A model generated the notes under the pieces. That model was not told the DNA's origin. It saw only the letters and a program-made list of their open reading frames with translations, and searched no databases. The position numbers and the translations under genes were made by a program. From assembly GCA_017411585.1 (NCBI GenBank), contig JAFQPV010000306.1, positions 1 to 5,570 on the forward strand: 5,570 nucleotides of DNA. Direction: 5' to 3'. Shown piece by piece: positions 1 through 5,570 of the stretch. The first letter of the stretch is position 1; each line of letters starts with the position of its first letter. The DNA comes from Clostridia bacterium. Its GTDB lineage: Bacteria > Bacillota > Clostridia > UBA1381 > UMGS1253.

Positions 1-1451
1 ATCAAATGCCGTTTGGTAAGTGCACGCATCAATTTGATTTGAGATTTGAATTTCGCGACAATCAGGCAGCGCCGTTTTTGGTGTCCAATATGGGGCGCTA
101 TGTCTGGGGTGAAAAGCCGTTTTTGTATCGCTTTGAGGATGGTGTGCTGACGATAGAGGGCGAGGACATTATCGTAAAGGACGGCTTTTCGTCTCTGAAG
201 GAAGCCTATATGGATGCGGCGAAAACCTATTTTCCGTCCAATGGTGAAACGCCGGATGCGCTGATGTTTACGCACCCGCAGTACAATTCGTGGATTGAAA
301 TGATTTACGAGCCGACGGGCGAGAAAATGGAAAAGTACGCCAAGAGCCTTGTGGATGCAGGGTATCCTGCAGGTGTTATGATGATTGATGATAACTGGCA
401 GGAGGACTATGGCGTATGGCGTTTCCATCCGGGGCGCTTTCCGGAGCCGAAAAAGACGGTGGATTATCTGCATAGTCTCGGCTTTAAGGTGGTTTTGTGG
501 GTTTGCAATTATTTTAGCCCGGATTCGGAAACCTTCCGCTATCTGTGGGAAAAAGGCTACCTTGCAAAGGATAAGTCGGGCGATCCGGCAATTGTCAAGT
601 GGTGGAACGGCTTTTCCGGCATGCTGGATTTAACCAATCCGGATGCAGAGGCGTGGCTGCATGGCGTATTCAGAGGGCTTATGGACGAGTACGGCATCGA
701 CGGCTTTAAGTTTGATGCAGGTGATGTGCTGGATTATTCGGAGTATGCGTTTTTTGAAAAGACAGATTCCTGCGATTACTGCCAGTGTTGGCAGAAATTT
801 GGCGAGCAGTATGCGCTCAATGAATTCCGCTCCGGCTGGAAAATGGGCGGACATGGTAATGCGCAGCGCCTTTGCGATAAGGGGCACACCTGGGATGAGA
901 AAAACGGCGTGGCATCACTTGTGCCGAACGGCATCGCGCAGGCACTTATGGGCTATTCATACAACTGCCCGGATATGATTGGCGGCGGCAGCTGGCTTTG
1001 TTTTACGGGCGACAATCCGAATCTGGATGAGGAGCTTGTAGTACGCTATGCACAGGTGGCAGCACTTTTCCCGATGATGCAGTTTTCCGTATCGCCGATT
1101 CGCGTGCTCAGCAAAGAAAATGCAGACATTTGCCTTGCGATGGCGAAACTGCACGCAGAACTGGGCGAGGAAATCTATGCGCTTGTACAAAAGAGCGCGC
1201 AGACGAGCGAGCCTGTGATGCGCAATCTGGAATTTGACTATCCGCACCAAGGGTATGAAACTGTAAAAGACCAGTTTTTACTCGGTGAAAATATAATGGT
1301 TGCACCGGTTGTGACCAAAAACACATACAGCAGAACAGTGGTTTTTCCGGAAGGTGTATGGGAAGGTGAGGCAGGTACATTTACCGGGCCTTGTGAAAAG
1401 GTACTGGATGCGCCGAATGAGACATTATTGTGGTTCAGAAAGAAGGCTTAG
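1..1451 (+). CDS. Glycoside hydrolase family 31 (alpha-glycosidase), 5' end cut by window edge
   Basis: The product is probably a retaining alpha-glycosidase of family GH31. Residues below are counted from the ATG at position 6. The (beta/alpha)8 barrel begins near residue 85. It carries an IDDNW motif (127-131), an RFPEPKKTVDYLHSLGFKV stretch (144-162), the nucleophile motif FKFDAGD with Asp237, and HTWDEKNG, whose Asp297 fits the general acid/base position. PDMIGGG follows at 322-328, about where YicI-type enzymes have DIGGF. A beta-sandwich tail closes the protein (about 425-481). The reading frame stays open to position 1, and the ATG at 6 has no room for a ribosome binding site. The true start is therefore probably upstream, with part of the N-terminal beta-sandwich missing. 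No signal peptide is visible, but the real N-terminus is not seen. The FKFDAGD and IDDNW motifs recall the MYORG-like branch, some members of which are alpha-galactosidases. The substrate cannot be read from sequence. The next gene starts 4 bases after the stop, which implies an operon. Confidence 0.92.
   Translation, partial: QMPFGKCTHQFDLRFEFRDNQAAPFLVSNMGRYVWGEKPFLYRFEDGVLTIEGEDIIVKDGFSSLKEAYMDAAKTYFPSNGETPDALMFTHPQYNSWIEMIYEPTGEKMEKYAKSLVDAGYPAGVMMIDDNWQEDYGVWRFHPGRFPEPKKTVDYLHSLGFKVVLWVCNYFSPDSETFRYLWEKGYLAKDKSGDPAIVKWWNGFSGMLDLTNPDAEAWLHGVFRGLMDEYGIDGFKFDAGDVLDYSEYAFFEKTDSCDYCQCWQKFGEQYALNEFRSGWKMGGHGNAQRLCDKGHTWDEKNGVASLVPNGIAQALMGYSYNCPDMIGGGSWLCFTGDNPNLDEELVVRYAQVAALFPMMQFSVSPIRVLSKENADICLAMAKLHAELGEEIYALVQKSAQTSEPVMRNLEFDYPHQGYETVKDQFLLGENIMVAPVVTKNTYSRTVVFPEGVWEGEAGTFTGPCEKVLDAPNETLLWFRKKA
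1441..1446 (+). promoter_or_regulatory. Ribosome binding site fixing the oxidoreductase start
   Basis: AGAAGG lies inside the last codons of the GH31 gene, 9 bases before the ATG at 1456. It supports that start over the in-frame ATG at 1354, which would put 34 non-homologous residues inside the GH31 coding region. Confidence 0.6.
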
Positions 1452-1455
1452 TACG

Positions 1456-2463
1456 ATGAAAAAAAGTGTAATTATCGGTTGTGGTGCGATTTATCCGATG
1501 CATGCAGAAGCGCTTAAGGGTATGGAGAATGCCTGTGTTGCGGCGGTTTGCGATGTGGATGCAGAGCGCTTGCAGGCGGCGCAGAAAAAATACGACTGCA
1601 AGGGCTATGCAGACTATAAAGAGATGATTGCAATCGAAAAGCCGGATGTGGTACACATTTGCCTGCCGCATTATCTGCACGCACCGGTTGCGGAATATGC
1701 ATTGGAGCAGGGCTGCAATGTTGTAACGGAAAAGCCGATGGCGACTTGCTTTGAGGATGCAAAGCATATGCTGGAAGCGGAAAAAAAGAGCGGCAAGCGC
1801 CTTTTTGTGATTATGCAAAACCGCTATAACAACGCAAGCGTAAAGCTTAAAGAGGTGCTTTCAAGCGGCGCACTCAGCAAGATAAAGGAAATTCGCGGCA
1901 ATGTCAACTGGAACAGAACGATGCCGTATTATACAGAGAGCGGTTGGCGTGGAAAGCTGTCTACCGAGGGCGGCGGCGCGCTGATAAACCAGTCGGTACA
2001 TACACTGGATTTGATGCTGTGGTTTATGGGCGGCAAGCCGAAAACCATCAGCGCAGCAATGGCGACACTGGCGCATGATATCGAAGTAGAGGATATGATT
2101 ACCGGTGTGCTTGACTACGAGGGCGGCAAGAGAATCAGCTTCTACTTTACGAACAATGCCACCGAGAATTATCCGATAGAAATTGCGCTCACCTGTGAAA
2201 AGGGTACAGCAAAGATTACGGGGCAGAAGCTGCTGATTGAATTTGACGACGGCAGCGCACCGATTACGGCGGATGCCGAAAAGGCAGACGGCGTGATTAA
2301 AGGCTACTGGGGCAACAGCCACGAAAAACAAATCCGCGATATCTATGCTTGTATGGAAAACGGCGGAAAGCCGTTTGTCACACCGCAGGATGCACTTGCA
2401 TCGCACGAGGTGATGTTTGCGATTTATAAATCTGCAAGAGAAAATGTAAAGGTTGAATTATAA
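1456..2463 (+). CDS. Gfo/Idh/MocA family NAD(P)-dependent oxidoreductase
   Basis: This is a 335-residue cytoplasmic dehydrogenase of the glucose-fructose oxidoreductase / inositol dehydrogenase / MocA family, of normal length. The N-terminal Rossmann fold opens with the glycine-rich loop GCGAIYPMH (8-16). The first acidic residue after strand 2 lies in CDVD (32-35), which suggests a preference for NAD(H), although this is only an inference. The family motif EKP (92-94) supplies the catalytic Lys93. The C-terminal alpha/beta domain carries the GGGALINQSVHTLDL signature (172-186), with His182 and Asp185 as the expected active-site pair. I chose the ATG at 1456 because the Rossmann strand begins immediately after it. 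The gene sits 4 bases behind the GH31 gene, so the two are almost certainly cotranscribed, and it is followed by a terminator. Known relatives oxidise sugars, polyols or sugar acids at C1 to C3. One branch (GH109) uses bound NAD for glycoside cleavage. The substrate here is unknown. Confidence 0.93.
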   Translation: MKKSVIIGCGAIYPMHAEALKGMENACVAAVCDVDAERLQAAQKKYDCKGYADYKEMIAIEKPDVVHICLPHYLHAPVAEYALEQGCNVVTEKPMATCFEDAKHMLEAEKKSGKRLFVIMQNRYNNASVKLKEVLSSGALSKIKEIRGNVNWNRTMPYYTESGWRGKLSTEGGGALINQSVHTLDLMLWFMGGKPKTISAAMATLAHDIEVEDMITGVLDYEGGKRISFYFTNNATENYPIEIALTCEKGTAKITGQKLLIEFDDGSAPITADAEKADGVIKGYWGNSHEKQIRDIYACMENGGKPFVTPQDALASHEVMFAIYKSARENVKVEL

Positions 2464-2486
2464 AATTAATTTGTATAAGTAATTTG

Positions 2487-2519
2487 AAAACCGACTTTCG
2501 GAAATGAAAGTCGGTTTTT
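2487..2519 (+). terminator. Intrinsic (Rho-independent) terminator of the sugar operon
   Basis: A perfect inverted repeat pairs CCGACTTTC (2491-2499) with GAAAGTCGG (2506-2514) around the 6-base loop GGAAAT. Four flanking A-T pairs extend it to 13 base pairs. The right arm runs directly into TTTTT (2515-2519). It begins 23 bases after the oxidoreductase stop. The A-run on the left side could give weaker termination on the opposite strand, but no gene on that strand points at it. Confidence 0.93.
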
Positions 2520-2579
2520 CTGTATTTGAGAGCGAAAAATACCGTCGATTGCCGACAAAACAGAAAATGCATATTTTCG

Positions 2580-2608
2580 TTGAATTTTATTTGCAGATGT
2601 GGTAAAAT
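2580..2608 (+). promoter_or_regulatory. SigA/sigma-70 type promoter for the tsaE operon
   Basis: The -35 box is TTGAAT (2580-2585, four of six consensus bases) and the -10 box is TAAAAT (2603-2608, five of six). They are separated by the ideal 17 bases. TG at 2600-2601 makes it an extended -10 promoter. The A/T-rich run just upstream (about 2557-2577) could act as an UP element. Transcription should begin near 2615, leaving a short leader with no room for a riboswitch. Position and spacing are seen in the sequence; activity is inferred. Confidence 0.75.
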
Positions 2609-2625
2609 ATAACTATATATGTAAA

Positions 2626-2633
2626 AAGGTGAT
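2626..2633 (+). promoter_or_regulatory. Ribosome binding site deciding the tsaE start
   Basis: AAGGTGAT matches the 16S anti-Shine-Dalgarno region and lies 4 bases before the ATG at 2638. It rules against the in-frame ATG at 2599, which overlaps the promoter spacer and -10 box and has no such site. Confidence 0.75.
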
Positions 2634-2637
2634 TTTT

Positions 2638-3063
2638 ATGCGATTTGAAACGAATAGTGTAGAGGAAACGCGCGCGGTTGCAAAAAAGCTGGCGCAAAAA
2701 TTCTCGCCGGGCGATGTAATTTGTCTTTCGGGGGATTTGGGTGCAGGAAAAACAGCATTTGTGTCCGGCTTTGTCAAAGGCTTTGATTTTGACGGCTATG
2801 TCAGTTCGCCGACCTTTGCGCTGATTCATGAATACCCGGCAAGTGTACCGATTTACCACTTTGATATGTACCGCATTGAAAACGAGGATGATGCCTACGC
2901 CGCCGGCGTGGACGAATATCTCTATGGTGACGGCATATGCTTAATTGAGTGGTCGGAAAATATTAAAGCACTTTTGCCTGAAGGGTATTATACAATAACA
3001 ATAACCAAGGATGCCTCCAAAGGGGAGACGTACCGTGAAATTACATTGGAGGAAGCACAGTGA
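2638..3063 (+). CDS. tsaE: tRNA threonylcarbamoyladenosine biosynthesis ATPase TsaE
   Basis: TsaE (YjeE family) is the small P-loop ATPase that works with TsaB and TsaD to place the threonylcarbamoyl group on A37 of ANN-decoding tRNAs (the t6A modification) in the cytoplasm. The protein has 141 residues, within the usual 140-160. The Walker A motif GDLGAGKT is at 32-39, with Lys38 and Thr39. The family's SPTF segment is at 57-60, YHFDMYR at 73-79 supplies the conserved Asp76, and EWSE is at 104-107. This is the first gene after the promoter. Its stop overlaps the GTG start of tsaB by 4 bases (GTGA at 3060-3063), so translation is probably coupled. No key residue appears to be missing. Confidence 0.96.
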   Translation: MRFETNSVEETRAVAKKLAQKFSPGDVICLSGDLGAGKTAFVSGFVKGFDFDGYVSSPTFALIHEYPASVPIYHFDMYRIENEDDAYAAGVDEYLYGDGICLIEWSENIKALLPEGYYTITITKDASKGETYREITLEEAQ

Positions 3064-3779
3064 AGATTTTAGCCGTAGAAGCTGCGGCAAATGTATGCTC
3101 GGTCGCTTTGTGCGAGGATGCACGTTTGCTCGGTGAAATTACAGTCAATAATAAAAAAACACACTCCCAGGTGCTGATGCCAATGCTCGAGGAGCTGCTT
3201 GTGCAGTGTGCGGTGGAGTTTGACGAGGTGGATGCTCTTGCGGTGTCCGCTGGTCCGGGGTCTTTTACGGGACTTCGAATCGGCGTGGCAAGCGTGAAGG
3301 GACTTGCGTATGCGAAAAACAAACCGGTGTACGGCGTATCCACTTTAGAAGCAATGGCGTATAAGCTGCCGAATTGTGGCGATATTGTTGTGCCGATTAT
3401 GGATGCGCGTCGCGGACAGGTATACTGCGCAGCGTATGCATGGGAGGATGGCGCGTTAAAAACGGTTCTTTCGCCGGATGCAATGGCGATTGAAACGCTT
3501 TGCGAGAAGTTAGCGGCAGCCGGAAAGACGTATGCCTTTATTGGTGATGGTGTACCGGTACACTGTGCATATATTGCGCAGGCAATGGGGGAAAACGCGC
3601 GTTTTGCGCCGGTTGGTGCCAACCTACAAAGTGCGGCGGCGGTTGCGGCTTGTGCGCTTGCAAAGGCGCAGAGCGGCGAAGTGCCAAGCGATTATGCGTC
3701 TCTTCAACCGATTTACCTTCGTAAGTCGCAGGCAGAGCGTGAATATGACGAGAAAATGAAACAGGGGGAAATAAAATGA
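3060..3779 (+). CDS. tsaB: tRNA threonylcarbamoyladenosine biosynthesis protein TsaB
   Basis: TsaB (YeaZ) is the inactive ASKHA-fold partner that dimerises with TsaD and recruits TsaE for t6A synthesis. The 239-residue product opens with the family strand MKILAVEAA and carries HSQVLMP (35-41). The hallmark SAGPGSFTGLRIG is at 63-75, followed by DARRGQVY (115-122) and a C-terminal PIYLRKSQAE motif (217-226). The start is GTG at 3060. It is backed by GGAGG at 3048-3052 with a 7-base gap, and by the fact that the core fold begins immediately. It overlaps tsaE by 4 bases and rpiB by 4 bases (ATGA at 3776-3779). In many Firmicutes rimI and tsaD come next. Here they are replaced by rpiB, so TsaD must be encoded elsewhere. 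Confidence 0.96.
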   Translation: MKILAVEAAANVCSVALCEDARLLGEITVNNKKTHSQVLMPMLEELLVQCAVEFDEVDALAVSAGPGSFTGLRIGVASVKGLAYAKNKPVYGVSTLEAMAYKLPNCGDIVVPIMDARRGQVYCAAYAWEDGALKTVLSPDAMAIETLCEKLAAAGKTYAFIGDGVPVHCAYIAQAMGENARFAPVGANLQSAAAVAACALAKAQSGEVPSDYASLQPIYLRKSQAEREYDEKMKQGEIK

Positions 3780-4213
3780 TAGCCATCGGGAGCGATCACG
3801 GCGGTTACGCCTTGAAACAAGAGATTTTAAAGCATTTGGAAGAAAAGGGGATTGACTATATTGACTGTGGTTGTTTTAGCACAGATAGTGTAGACTATCC
3901 GGACATTGCAGAGGCAGTATGTGCCAATATTACAGATGGTAGCTGCGAGAAGGGTATCTTGCTTTGCGGTACGGGCATCGGTATTTCGATGGCGGCAAAT
4001 AAGATTCGCGGCATCCGTGCGGCACTTTGCCACAGTGAGTTTGATGCAAAGATGTGCCGTGAGCACAATGATGCAAACGTGATGTGTCTCGGCGGTAGAA
4101 CGACGGGGCCGAATATTGCCCTGGAAATGGTGGACTTGTATTTGAATACGGACTTTGGCGGCGACAGACACCAAAGACGTGTGGATAAAATTATGGCAAT
4201 AGAATCCAAATAA
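3776..4213 (+). CDS. rpiB: Ribose-5-phosphate isomerase B (RpiB/LacA/LacB family)
   Basis: RpiB interconverts ribose 5-phosphate and ribulose 5-phosphate in the non-oxidative pentose phosphate pathway; some members also act on allose 6-phosphate. The 145-residue length is normal. SDHGGY (6-11) forms the phosphate/sugar loop and DYPDIA (40-45) follows. GILLCGTGIGISMAANKIRGIRA (60-82) holds Cys64 where the enediol base is expected. REHNDAN (95-101) gives His97 for ring opening; the Cys-to-His spacing of 33 matches the E. coli enzyme. The C-terminal FGGDRHQRRVDKI segment supplies phosphate-binding arginines. The Cys and His pattern and DYPDIA favour RpiB over the LacA or LacB subunits of galactose-6-phosphate isomerase. 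A purine-rich AGGGGGAA (3763-3770) precedes the ATG, which overlaps the tsaB stop. The enzyme is part of the housekeeping operon, not of the sugar operon upstream of the terminator. Confidence 0.94.
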   Translation: MIAIGSDHGGYALKQEILKHLEEKGIDYIDCGCFSTDSVDYPDIAEAVCANITDGSCEKGILLCGTGIGISMAANKIRGIRAALCHSEFDAKMCREHNDANVMCLGGRTTGPNIALEMVDLYLNTDFGGDRHQRRVDKIMAIESK

Positions 4214-4226
4214 CGGAGGAATAAAT

Positions 4227-4637
4227 ATGAACAGACGTGAAGCCAGAGATGAAGCATTTAAGCTTGTATTTCAGATTACGGCACAGCGCGATTGCTACCC
4301 GGAGGTGGTAGACCGCTTTGCTGAGGAAAATGCTGCCCTGAAAAAGACAGACAGAAAGCAGTTTAAGTACATTGTTGCGGCGGCAAACTCCGTTTTTGAA
4401 AAGGTAGAGGAGCTCGACGGTATCATTGCCGAGCACTTGTCTGCGGATTGGAAGATTGACAGACTTTCGAAAATGAGCCTCGCGATTTTACGCCTTGCGG
4501 TGTATGAGATTAAGTATGTGGAGGATATTCCGGATACTGTATCGGTGAACGAAGCGGTAGAGCTTGCAAAGATTTATGATACGGATGATGCACCTGCATT
4601 TATCAATGGCGTGCTTGCAGGCGTATTGGGAGCGTGA
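4227..4637 (+). CDS. nusB: Transcription antitermination factor NusB
   Basis: NusB is a small all-helical RNA-binding protein. With NusE (ribosomal protein S10) it binds boxA in rRNA leaders and helps RNA polymerase read through terminators. The 136-residue product has the N-terminal RREARDEAFKLVFQ helix (3-16), the SLAILRLAVYEI core helix (84-95), SVNEAVELAK (106-115) and the closing FINGVL (125-130), all typical of the family. The start is well set by GGAGG at 4215-4219 with 7 bases to the ATG. It follows rpiB after 13 bases and runs up against xseA. The nusB-xseA order is common in Clostridia and other Firmicutes, which agrees with the assignment. Confidence 0.96.
   Translation: MNRREARDEAFKLVFQITAQRDCYPEVVDRFAEENAALKKTDRKQFKYIVAAANSVFEKVEELDGIIAEHLSADWKIDRLSKMSLAILRLAVYEIKYVEDIPDTVSVNEAVELAKIYDTDDAPAFINGVLAGVLGA
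4628..4632 (+). promoter_or_regulatory. Ribosome binding site bearing on the xseA start
   Basis: GGGAG lies inside the last codons of nusB, 10 bases before the GTG at 4643 but only 1 base before the in-frame GTG at 4634. Other genes here use gaps of roughly 4-9 bases, so this favours 4643, though not decisively. Confidence 0.45.
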
Positions 4638-4642
4638 AAAAC

Positions 4643-5570
4643 GTGGAGAATTTGTATACCTTAACCGTCTCGGAGCTCAATGCGCGTATGAAGTATATTA
4701 TCGACTCTGTTCCGGCGTTTGCTAACATCTGGATTAAGGGCGAGATTTCAAACTTCAAGCTGCATTTTTCGGGACACATTTATATGACACTTAAAGATGA
4801 CGGCGGCGTTTTGCGCGCCGTCATGTTTAAAGGCAGCGCACAAAAGCTTGCCTTTGTGCCGGAGAATGGCATGAAGGTGCTCGCGCGCGGACGTATTTCC
4901 GTCTATGAGCGTGACGGCGGTTATCAGCTGTATGTCGAGGAAATGCAGCCGGATGGGCTTGGTGCGTTGCATCTGGCATTTGAACAGCTGAAAAAACGCT
5001 TGGAAGAAGAAGGTCTTTTTGACCAAAAGCACAAAAAGCCGATTCCCAAGTTTCCGAATACTGTCGGCGTAGTAACGGCGGCAACCGGCGCAGCGGTGCG
5101 CGATATTATTAATGTTATTTCGCGCCGCTATCCGAAAGCGAAGGTGCTTTTGTATCCTGCGCTTGTGCAGGGCGAAGGTGCGGCGGAGGATGTGTCGCGC
5201 GGTATTGCTTATTTTAATGAAAATAAATGTGCCGATGTGCTCATTGTCGGTCGTGGCGGCGGCTCGATTGAGGATTTGTGGGCGTTTAATGAAGAAATTA
5301 CGGCGAGAGCCATATTTGCATCGGAAATTCCGATTGTGTCTGCAGTCGGACATGAGGTGGATTTTACAATTGCGGATTTTGTAGCAGATTTGCGCGCTCC
5401 GACACCATCTGCGGCGGCAGAGCTTGTTGTGCCGTCTGCACTTGAGGTGAAGGAGAGGGTGAGCGTACTTGTGCTTCGCGCCTTAAATGGTATGCGCGGA
5501 AAACTGCAATCCAAGCGGTTGATGCTGGCGCGTTATAAGCTGCCGAGTCCAGAAGGGAAGATTGCGGATC
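4643..5570 (+). CDS. xseA: Exodeoxyribonuclease VII large subunit, 3' end cut by window edge
   Basis: XseA with several XseB subunits forms exonuclease VII, which degrades single-stranded DNA from both ends in mismatch repair and damage processing. The frame is open to the window end, giving 309 residues of a usual 400 or so; the C-terminal coiled-coil and tail are outside. The N-terminal OB-fold starts with TLTVSELN (6-13) and contains WIKGEISN (30-37) and SGHIYMTLKD (43-52). The catalytic domain follows: PKFPNTVGVVTAATGAAVRD (135-154), VGRGGGSIEDLWAFNEE (202-218) and GHEVDFTIADFVADLRAPTP (236-255), with His237 and Asp240 in the conserved active-site motif. GTG 4643 is chosen on its ribosome binding site. 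GTG 4634, three codons upstream, would give a 4-base overlap with the nusB stop and remains possible. A small xseB gene would be expected next. The gene is intact as far as visible. Confidence 0.95.
   Translation, partial: MENLYTLTVSELNARMKYIIDSVPAFANIWIKGEISNFKLHFSGHIYMTLKDDGGVLRAVMFKGSAQKLAFVPENGMKVLARGRISVYERDGGYQLYVEEMQPDGLGALHLAFEQLKKRLEEEGLFDQKHKKPIPKFPNTVGVVTAATGAAVRDIINVISRRYPKAKVLLYPALVQGEGAAEDVSRGIAYFNENKCADVLIVGRGGGSIEDLWAFNEEITARAIFASEIPIVSAVGHEVDFTIADFVADLRAPTPSAAAELVVPSALEVKERVSVLVLRALNGMRGKLQSKRLMLARYKLPSPEGKIAD

Noticed and set aside
1354..1455. In-frame ATG upstream of the oxidoreductase gene, adding 34 residues
   Set aside because: The extra segment overlaps the GH31 coding region in another frame and resembles no Rossmann-fold N-terminus; ATG 1456 has a ribosome binding site and starts the fold.
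1861..2406. 181-codon open frame on the minus strand
   Set aside because: It is antisense to the oxidoreductase and shows no family motif; codon bias of the + strand gene explains the lack of stops.
2541..2556. Short GTCG/CGAC hairpin in the intergenic region
   Set aside because: The stem is only 4 base pairs with a 5-base loop, too weak to call a terminator or structured RNA.
2599..2637. In-frame ATG upstream of tsaE
   Set aside because: It lies in the promoter spacer and -10 box, before the likely transcription start, and lacks a ribosome binding site.
2464..2637. Possible riboswitch, small RNA or T-box in the intergenic region
   Set aside because: The leader after the predicted transcription start is only about 20 bases, and apart from the terminator no extended structure or known motif is visible.
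3041..3622. 193-codon open frame on the minus strand
   Set aside because: It is antisense to tsaB; its composition is skewed to Ala, Ser and Thr as expected for a shadow frame, and it has no recognisable motif or ribosome binding site support.
4748..5353. 201-codon open frame on the minus strand
   Set aside because: It is antisense to xseA, whose motifs are unmistakable. The translation is rich in Arg, His and Cys and shows no recognisable domain.

Overview
The window looks like ordinary chromosome from an anaerobic Firmicute, most likely a Clostridia-type gut bacterium. The reasons are strong GGAGG-type ribosome binding sites, tightly packed genes with 4-base GTGA/ATGA overlaps, intermediate base composition with AT-rich intergenic DNA, and the protein families present. 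The genus cannot be fixed from the sequence alone. All recognised genes lie on the + strand, and TGG is the tryptophan codon throughout.

Layout. (1) Positions 1-2463 hold the end of a carbohydrate-use operon. It contains a GH31 glycoside hydrolase whose 5' end is cut by the window edge, followed 4 bases later by a Gfo/Idh/MocA-type NAD(P)-dependent sugar oxidoreductase. (2) Positions 2464-2637 are a 174-base boundary. They hold a strong intrinsic terminator (2487-2519) and then a good sigma-70/SigA-type promoter (2580-2608) reading into the next unit. (3) Positions 2638-5570 hold a housekeeping operon: tsaE, tsaB, rpiB, nusB and xseA, with xseA cut by the right edge.

How the genes work together. 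The first pair probably trims and oxidises an alpha-linked sugar whose identity is not visible here. The second unit combines functions with no shared pathway: tRNA t6A modification (tsaE, tsaB), pentose phosphate interconversion (rpiB), transcription antitermination for rRNA (nusB) and DNA repair or degradation of single strands (xseA). It looks like a growth-linked operon whose genes are translationally coupled. The usual tsaE-tsaB partners rimI and tsaD are not next to them and must lie elsewhere.

I found no tRNA, rRNA, CRISPR array, insertion sequence, phage gene or convincing new system. The most interesting points are modest: the uncharacterised substrate of the GH31/oxidoreductase pair, a cysteine cluster in the GH31 enzyme, and the unusual downstream neighbourhood of tsaE-tsaB.
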